Assembly (NCBI RefSeq): GCF_002878395.1
Contig: NC_061118.1
Location: 125,696,829 to 125,760,828 of the forward strand
Direction of reading: 5' to 3'
DNA: 64,000 bases
Origin: Capsicum annuum
Taxonomy: Eukaryota; Streptophyta; Magnoliopsida; Solanales; Solanaceae
Of the stretch, positions 57,717-64,000 are shown in pieces (positions within the stretch are counted from its first letter, which is position 1; every line of letters begins with the position of its first letter). Position numbers and translations under genes: made by a program. Under the pieces are notes generated by a model. It was not told where the DNA came from. It saw only the letters and a program-made list of their open reading frames with translations, and did not search any database.

Positions 57717-60466
57717 TGTCACGCCTCAACTCTTATTGGGGAGGACAGGCACCCGTAGCCGTAAAGGCCCCTGAGAGAACCAATTCATAACCTTGAACTT
57801 CTCACGTATGTAACTATGACAACCAAAGGTTCTAACTAACATGATATTATGTATCGATAAGAATAATTACATAGGCGCTACAAATTTATATATACAGTAC
57901 TTGGCCGTTGGGGCGACCACGTCTAAAGAAAAATACTACCATAACTTTACATTACTCTAGAAAGCCTCTAAAAGATACATAGACTTAGTTAGGGTTGGGA
58001 CAAACCTTGTCCTACTCTTGACTCACTGTATAATACCAAAATATATGGAACAGACTCGAAAAGCCTCAAATCAACCTGGAGCTCACCAATAGTTACTGAA
58101 AAACCTGTGCTCTACTAGTGAGGTGTATGAGCTAAAGTGCCTGTGCCTGTAGCATGAAATACAGGTTCCTCATAAGGGATGTTAGTACAAAAATATGTAT
58201 TGAATATGTAAGGCTGAAGGTAACAACACACGATATGAGTGCTCAATAGAAATCAGATACAAGTGTATAAGTAGTACTAGTAGACCACCTTTATATATAC
58301 TTGTGGGACTACATACATTACGTTCCTTTTTTTATTTTTACCTTTCTTACTTCATAATCTTTATAAGCCATATATAATACAAATGACCAGCTGATCAGTG
58401 GTAAATAGATAAATTAGGATCGGCCCATGCTAGGCTTACGCCCCTGAGCTACCATCTATATATAAAGATTGGGATCGGCCCATGCTAGGATTATGCCCTT
58501 GAGCTGTCACCCACATATAAAGGTATCGAGATTGGCCCATTCTAGGCTTACGCCTCTGAGCTACAACTCGTTTTACAGATTTGCGTTACTTAGTTTATTT
58601 AGCCTTTGAGATTGTTACTTTGGTGGTCATCACATTATGGTACCTTAAACCAATAATTTACTAATAAGAGGCATATAAATGAACAGTTAATGCAACAACA
58701 ATAAGGTAGGGAGATGTTGGCACACAAAATGAAGTGTTTAGAAGCTAAAAATACACATGGGTCTTATTTGAGTAAAGGGAGAACTTCTGAAATTTTCTAG
58801 TGAAAATAGATGTGCAAGTTTAATAATAAGAATTTATTGAGGTGTTTAACATATTAGAGAGTGGGAACAAGGTCATTCACTTCATGGGATATAATACGCT
58901 GCCATTATGTATCACTTGTTATAGGATAACCTCGGAAGCTTACTTGATGGACCAAATGTTTGATTTCATGCCAAAGAGTGTAGAATAGAGTATGCCTTAC
59001 ATACCTGGTTGTACAACTTCAATACCATCCTAAATCAGCTTCCCACCCTTTTAGATTACTTATCTACAATGAAATATATGGCAACTAATATTAGCAACCA
59101 ACCACCACATTTTGGCTATTTAACTTCACCAAAACAGCAATTGACAGTAATCCTTTACTCTGTCAGTCAAGGGTGTTATCTTAACCTTTTTGTCATCTAA
59201 TTACACCAACATACCATACATGTTCTTATAAGATTCACAGAAACCACTTCTGCTTCATTACACATTCCAAACAATACGCAAAATTGATTGGGCAGTAACA
59301 AATACAATAATTAGTTCGGTGGTGTACCACCACACCTTTCTTCTATATTTCAATCTGAATTAGTCTCACCTTTCTCCAACATAAGCCTAGTATCCTAGAA
59401 CATATACATACAAAATAGTCCTAAATCCTTTTTATTATAGTAATTCATTATTGAACTCATCATCTCTTGAGTTCTCAATTACAACACATCCATAATTCTC
59501 TTTCAAATTCACATAAAAGGAGAAAAAATGGAGAAGTCACCTTACCTCAATTCTGCAACTTATTCTTTTAATTGAACTCCTCAAGAACTTGAACTTTCCT
59601 TCACACTTTAAACCAAAGAATAAAAGAGAAGTTCCTTAATATCAAAGAAAAGTGAGCAGATTTCTTGTTCTATATTCTGCCATATATTTATAATTAAGCA
59701 CTTATAACATATTTTCCTAATCTTCCATGAGATAATTAAACAAAAACTAAAGTTTTTTCACTTACCTTGGGTTGAAAAGGTGAGGGCTTCTTCAAGAACC
59801 CTAGAAAGGAAAATAGGGCTGCTCCTAGTTTCTTAAAAGAAAGTAGAGGGAGTTTGTGAAGTGTAACCCTTTTTTATGACTTAATAATGAGGGAAATGAC
59901 CAAAAACTTCTTCTTATAAAGCCTCTATTTTTGGCCATCCACCTAGCTGATTTTGGACCACAAATTTAATCAAATTAGTCCAAGTAGGCGATGCACCTAC
60001 TTAAGGAGTTCAAGCAGCTCAAAATGTCAAAGTCGGTGATGCACCTACTTGCTTAATTTCATAGTTGGGCTCAATTATATTTGGGCCTTGGAATATTTGA
60101 GCATTGGGCCTTTTTTCCATTTTTCTTCTTCTTTTACTTAATTTGGGCCCAAATGAGAATTCTAATAAAGGCCCAAATCTGATTCATGGACTTGGTCCAT
60201 TAACTTGGCTCATATAGCTCAAGTAGGTGACTCACCTACTAACTTAATTAAGTCAAGTAAGAACCTCAATATTTTGTTCTATTTTTAGCTCCTAACCCCT
60301 TTAAATTGGCCAACCCTGGTGATCTAAGAAGAATTGGCAATAAGACCAACAGGATCAGACCGATGTGACTATGAAGCTATAAGCTAAGCAAGCATATGGA
60401 TGGACTGATGAAACTCAGCATTTGAGATATCTCCCTACGGTGACTTAGCATAAATATCACCGGCCC
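57717..60466 (-). repeat. L5: LTR-like segment, other chromovirus subfamily
   Basis: It starts TGTCACGCCTCAACTC, like other chromovirus LTR ends on this strand. It contains a tandem repeat at 58417-58575 and, at 59980-60240, palindromes such as AAGTAGGCGATGCACCTACT. Its right end was not determined; it may stop before 60466. No coding region or TSD was found. Confidence 0.55.
58417..58575 (-). repeat. 55-57 bp tandem repeat in L5
   Basis: GGATCGGCCCATGCTAGG occurs at 58417 and 58472, and a diverged copy (GATTGGCCCATTCTAGG) near 58529. Each is followed by TTACGCC or TTATGCC and GAGCT. Confidence 0.85.
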
Positions 60467-61497
60467 AATAGATTCTAGATCTAAGTTTTGAGCAAGATTC
60501 GGTTGTATTTATGCATTCCACCATTGTTGAAAATGTGTTTGAAGCTTTTTGTGGGTGGATTTCATGTGGGTTGTGGTATTTGTGACGTTTTGTGGCTGGT
60601 TTTGTATTGGTTGTTCTTGGTTTGGCAAAGGGAACCTAGATCTAAAAGAAAATTTAAATTTAGGGCTCATTTGTCTAGTGGTCAAACCTTGGTCAACTCT
60701 TGAATATTCATATTGTTCTTCATCAACTTCAAAACTTGTTGAAGAAGAATATTCAAAGTCCTAGCTTGATCTACAAAAAGGAAGAAAGAGAAGGTGAAAG
60801 TTGTTTGTACAAAAAATATTCCCTAGCATATTCACAATCTTCCAAAAGAAGAGGGGACAAAGGGAATATTAAAGTACAATTAAAAGTACAAAAGGGGGAC
60901 CAATTGTTTTCAAATCCATTTGAAATTGAAAAAGGGCTCCAGACGCCCCCCCCCCCCAATTTCATTCATGTACCTCTCTAGTTCAACTGTGGCCGAAACA
61001 AAAAGTTGGGAAATTGAATTTTTTTTGAAGTAACGTCCAATCACAAGTTATCACATCATCACTTTGGTAACCAACCGAATTGAGTTCAAATTTAGATTTC
61101 CTAGTTTCTAATTTTTGATTCTTGTTTCTTATAAGTTAATTCTATCCCTAATTAGTAAGCTAGTAAGTACCTACTAGTTTTGTAATTAAATTAGAGTCCG
61201 TTTATTTTGTATCTTCGATTTTTGTTTGCTTTTCTCATTTTTTATTTGTAGTAGTTTGTTGGTTCAAGTCTGTGCATCATTTTAGTTAAGTCATATCAAA
61301 CAAAAATAAATTCTGGACCAAGGTATATTCACCACTCAATTCACTTGCCAAGTATTTCCAAGTATTCAACACTTTTGAAACCAAGTGTGAGGTAAGAACC
61401 GAGTGTGAGATTAGTGAGGCTCTTTTTAGACTAACTTGTTTGTTCATTTTATAGGTATTTCCTTTTTTGTTTTTTCTTGTTTTTAGGTATTTTAATC
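60467..61497 (+). other. NA2 leader
   Basis: This is related to the NA1 leader; both have GAAAATTTAAATTT and GAAGAATATTCAAA. Small frames here are not conserved. A 12-C run lies at 60946-60957. The stretch TTGTTTGTTCATTTTATAGG before 61456 matches the NA1 acceptor-like site. Confidence 0.6.
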
Positions 61498-61860
61498 ATG
61501 GAACCCAAGGGATCACCAACCCAAAACTTGGATAATAACATGCTTGGGACAATTATGGCTGGAATTGAGGCTCTTGGTCGAAAGGTAGACATGGTACAAC
61601 CTGTAATGACATCTTTGAAGGGTGGTGTGATTAGAATGAAAGTGGGGGTTGATAGATTATGTTATAGACTATGTCCACCAAATCCTCCACAATTGAACCA
61701 AGTTCAACAAAAGGGAATTGGTACTCAAATGCTACCCCAAAATCTGAACTGCCAAATCCCAAACCCAATTGACCAACGGCCTTATCCTCCACAAGACCCA
61801 ATTTCTCAAATCCAAGTAACAAATAACCAAATACCTTATCCTTTTCTCCAAATTCCATAA
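61498..61860 (+). CDS. NA2 gag-position ORF, Pro/Gln/Asn-rich
   Basis: An open frame of 120 codons starts MEPKGSPTQNLDNNM and has a short heptad-like stretch (LGTIMAGIEALGRKVDMV), then a Pro/Gln/Asn-rich tail. An upstream ATG (61477) is in the same frame; the start chosen follows the acceptor-like site and a T-rich tract. It takes the gag place but shows no zinc knuckle. TAA ends it. A longer original frame beyond the stop is possible. NA1 has a different sequence here. Confidence 0.45.
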   Translation: MEPKGSPTQNLDNNMLGTIMAGIEALGRKVDMVQPVMTSLKGGVIRMKVGVDRLCYRLCPPNPPQLNQVQQKGIGTQMLPQNLNCQIPNPIDQRPYPPQDPISQIQVTNNQIPYPFLQIP

Positions 61861-63688
61861 AACCAAAATTTCCCCATCCAAGTAGAAGAAGAGAAAGTGT
61901 TAGAACCCCAAAAAAGTGAGGTCAAGCCTCAAGATGGAGAGAAGCTTGATGTTGAGATTCAAGAAGAATGTGAATAAATGAAGCAAAGGGATAGAGAAAC
62001 TGCGGGTAGTGAGTAGAAAAGGGAAAGAAATGCTTGATTGTGGATTTTGTCCCTAAAGAACTCTTGTTACTCACTAAACCAAGTGCTAGAATTTTGCCTA
62101 GCATTGATTCTTTTTATGTCCTGGTTCAAGATCATACATTCTCAAAGAAGAATCCAAAAGAAGTTCCACACACACATATGGTTGATGAGTTAATGGAACC
62201 CTTGGCCGAAAGTTCCAATCTTGGGACAAGTGATGAAGAAATGAATCCAAGGGGAAATCTTGACATATTCCATTGTGATTTGGGGCATGAGGTCTGCCAT
62301 AATGAAAAAACAAGTGAATAACACACTTCCCATGATCTACAAGGTAACAAAGCTATCTTCTACACTCCTAGAAACTTGAATTTTTGTGATGTGGCTAGTA
62401 GTGGCCAAAGTGGTGTAGTTTCGGATTGGATTAGTGAAGAAGTGTATGAATATCCCTTTTGTGATACTCTTGGTGTTGTTAGGTTTCATAAGGACCAATT
62501 TCTTATTGTGAGTACGCAAGCACTAGTTGATCCTTTAGATGACAAAATCAATTCTTTTTGTAAGAACGATTTGTGTCCATATAGTGCTAGCACTTATAAC
62601 TTGAATAAGGTTCCATTACCAAGTGACAATACACTAGTTTATCCTTGTGAAAACCAAGGTGAGTCTACTTTGGTTTTTGAGTTGCCAACAACTAGTGAGG
62701 ATATGAAGAATGGAATGTATCTTGTTGAGGGAAGTCTTCTAGGCTGTAGATCCTTATTCTTGAATGTTAGTCTTCCCTTAAAATCAAATTCTTTGTGTGA
62801 TTTTTAGTATAATTCCCTAGTAAAATGAATGAGTAATCTCGGCTTTTATCCTTGGCTACTTCATCTATTTGATCCCGGTGCACTAGTAGGGTGGGGAAGG
62901 GATTGTCTTGGTGTGTCTTCATTTTTCCTTGATAATTACCTTAGTCTTATCCTTTGTACTAATCATACTAAGTGTTTCATGGTTAAAACAAAGGGTTGTT
63001 GGCTGTATTTTAAAAGTGTACCCCTTCGGCATGATGTCTGCACACTTGATTCCTTTGTATACTATCTCTTTACCTATGATGATAACCATGTTAATTTTGA
63101 ATTTGTATTGTGTAGAGGTAGGAAGTTTGGTGGATGGTTTCCTTGTTTGAATGATAGTTATCTATGAGTGAGGTGAACTTTGAGATCAATAGTGGCACCA
63201 TATTTGATAAGGTCCTTTGTAGAGGTAATGAAACAAATGTATCTTATGGTTCCTAAGCCAAAGGTAGTCTTACCTTTTAGGTACAGTAAAGCCATTAAGA
63301 CCATTGTAGTTTCCTTATCTCTTGATATTTTCCAAAACTACCTCCTTTGTTTTATTCATGCTAAGCTTTTCATGTCACACACAAAGGACCCATGGATGTA
63401 TTTCAAATGTGAACAACCTTGTCTTGTTGATATATGTGATGATTTCGGGTTGCACTCTTCTTTGTTTGATGTCAATATTAGTCATGTCCTTTGTAATGCT
63501 TGTAGTAAGTGTTTTGTTATTATAACAAAGGATTATTGGCTATATTCCAAGAGTGTACCCCCTGGTGTGTTTGTATAATTGTGGCACTAATGCTAACTTT
63601 CCTATTATGAGGAATGTGTGCTTGTTTTCCCTCTCTTTGGTTTTGCAAGGTGTGAATTTGAGGTCAAATTCCTTTCAAGATGGAGAGG
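61861..63688 (+). pseudogene. NA2 second coding region, related to NA1
   Basis: Open stretches at 62034-62321, 62376-62807, 62829-63167, 63180-63578 and 63553-63762 carry the blocks shared with NA1: ALVDPLDDKINSFCKNDLC, FVYYLFTYDDNHVNFEFVLC, KVVLPFRYSKAIKTIVVSLS and CLFSLSLVLQGVNLRSNSFQ. FDPGA near 62870 is also shared. Frames shift between pieces and stops intervene. Preservation of the same blocks in two copies that differ elsewhere suggests a once-selected protein. The function is unknown. Confidence 0.6.
63677..63688 (+). other. NA2 polypurine tract
   Basis: AAGATGGAGAGG lies directly before TGGATACAAGC, in the place of the NA1 tract AAGAAGGGGAGGA, and over the same codons (FQDGEVD). Confidence 0.75.
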
Positions 63689-64000
63689 TGGATACAAGCA
63701 TAAATAGCACAAGGTTTACAAGGTCTTGTAGAAGGTTCAAGCTTTGGATTGTCAAAGGATGAAGTCTCGGATTTACAAGTGCTTGAAGACCTTTTGGAAC
63801 CATTACAAAGCCTTGTCCAAATTGAAGAGAGAAGGAGAGATTTCTACATCACATAGGCGCCTCAACTAAGGGTTTTGTGGTCTTTTAAGATCTCTCTTTT
63901 ACACTCCAAAGGAGCACCCTTCATTAAGGGTATTTTAGTCATTATTATGTAATAGTATAAATATACCTTTTAGCTTTCATTTTTATTAGAATTTGATGAA
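63689..64000 (+). repeat. NA2 3' LTR, first 312 bp
   Basis: It starts TGGATACAAGC. It shares with the NA1 LTR the block ACACTCCAAAGGAGC with ATTAAGGGTATTTTAGTC and TATAAATA (63956-63963). The rest is cut by the window edge. Confidence 0.75.

Larger units (their letters stand above)
60467..64000 (+). mobile_element. NA2: non-autonomous LTR element related to NA1, 5'-truncated, 3' end outside window
   Basis: From 60467 the sequence follows the NA1 leader (AATAGATTCTAGAT against AATAGAGTCTAGAT in NA1). It then has an acceptor-like site, a short gag-position frame, a long decayed region related to the NA1 second coding region, PPT and the start of a 3' LTR. The 5' LTR, PBS and first part of the leader are missing. 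The LTR differs from NA1 except for a block around ATTAAGGGTATTTT and the TATA box. Confidence 0.8.

Noticed and set aside
60946..60957. Run of 12 C
   Set aside because: It is a short homopolymer that could be a sequencing effect; no structure depends on it.
1..64000. tRNA or rRNA genes, organelle insertions, pararetrovirus
   Set aside because: No tRNA cloverleaf (only PBS and SINE boxes), no rRNA or organelle gene words, and no movement or coat protein motifs of a pararetrovirus were recognised by reading.

Overview
This window is repeat-dominated plant nuclear DNA. No complete host protein-coding gene could be supported. The repeat families (a Tat/Ogre-type Ty3-gypsy element, Tekay/Del-type chromoviruses with about 2.2 kb LTRs, a TS-like tRNA-derived SINE) resemble those I know from Solanaceae (tomato, potato, pepper, tobacco group). 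The species assignment is inference; no database search was run.

Layout. (1) 1-15923, minus strand: one very long Ogre-like (Tat lineage) LTR retrotransposon whose 3' LTR lies outside the window on the left. Reading from its 5' LTR on the right: LTR (13868-15923), PBS (13843-13863), leader, ORF1 (12654-11101), gag (10317-8111), protease and G-patch region (8095-6738), a short intron (6737-6560), RT, RNase H, second archaeal-type RNase H and integrase (6559-3111), then a long 3' untranslated part with 69-bp and 37-bp tandem arrays and a 100-N assembly gap. (2) 15924-17984: AT-rich spacer. (3) 17990-27405, minus: a complete but decayed chromovirus (T1) with two 2.2 kb LTRs, initiator-Met PBS, PPT and a TSD differing at one base (ggaca/gaaca). 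(4) 27406-32813: a low-repeat island with a possible spliced exon and a SINE split by a non-autonomous hAT element with an 8-bp TSD. (5) 32814-53914: a nest. Chromovirus T3 (minus) is split by chromovirus T2 (plus, 34783-51081, TSD tcttc), whose integrase region is split by NA1 (40970-47784, TSD gtctt). NA1 is a non-autonomous LTR element with three LTR copies, the outer two in inverted orientation. (6) 53915-60466: LTR fragments, including a solo LTR (S1, 54041-56298, TSD caact) inside another LTR. (7) 60467-64000: NA2, a 5'-truncated relative of NA1 entering its 3' LTR at the window edge.

All element coding regions carry stops and frameshifts, so none is likely to act on its own now. The most unusual signals are: a roughly 65-nt motif repeated three times in the non-coding parts of the Ogre-like element, whose constant blocks frame an apical stem that differs in sequence but stays self-complementary; NA1, in which both ends of the insertion are U3 ends although a single clean target-site duplication surrounds it; an uncharacterised protein shared by NA1 and NA2; and GC-rich, internally repeated cassettes in the U3 region of otherwise related chromovirus LTRs.
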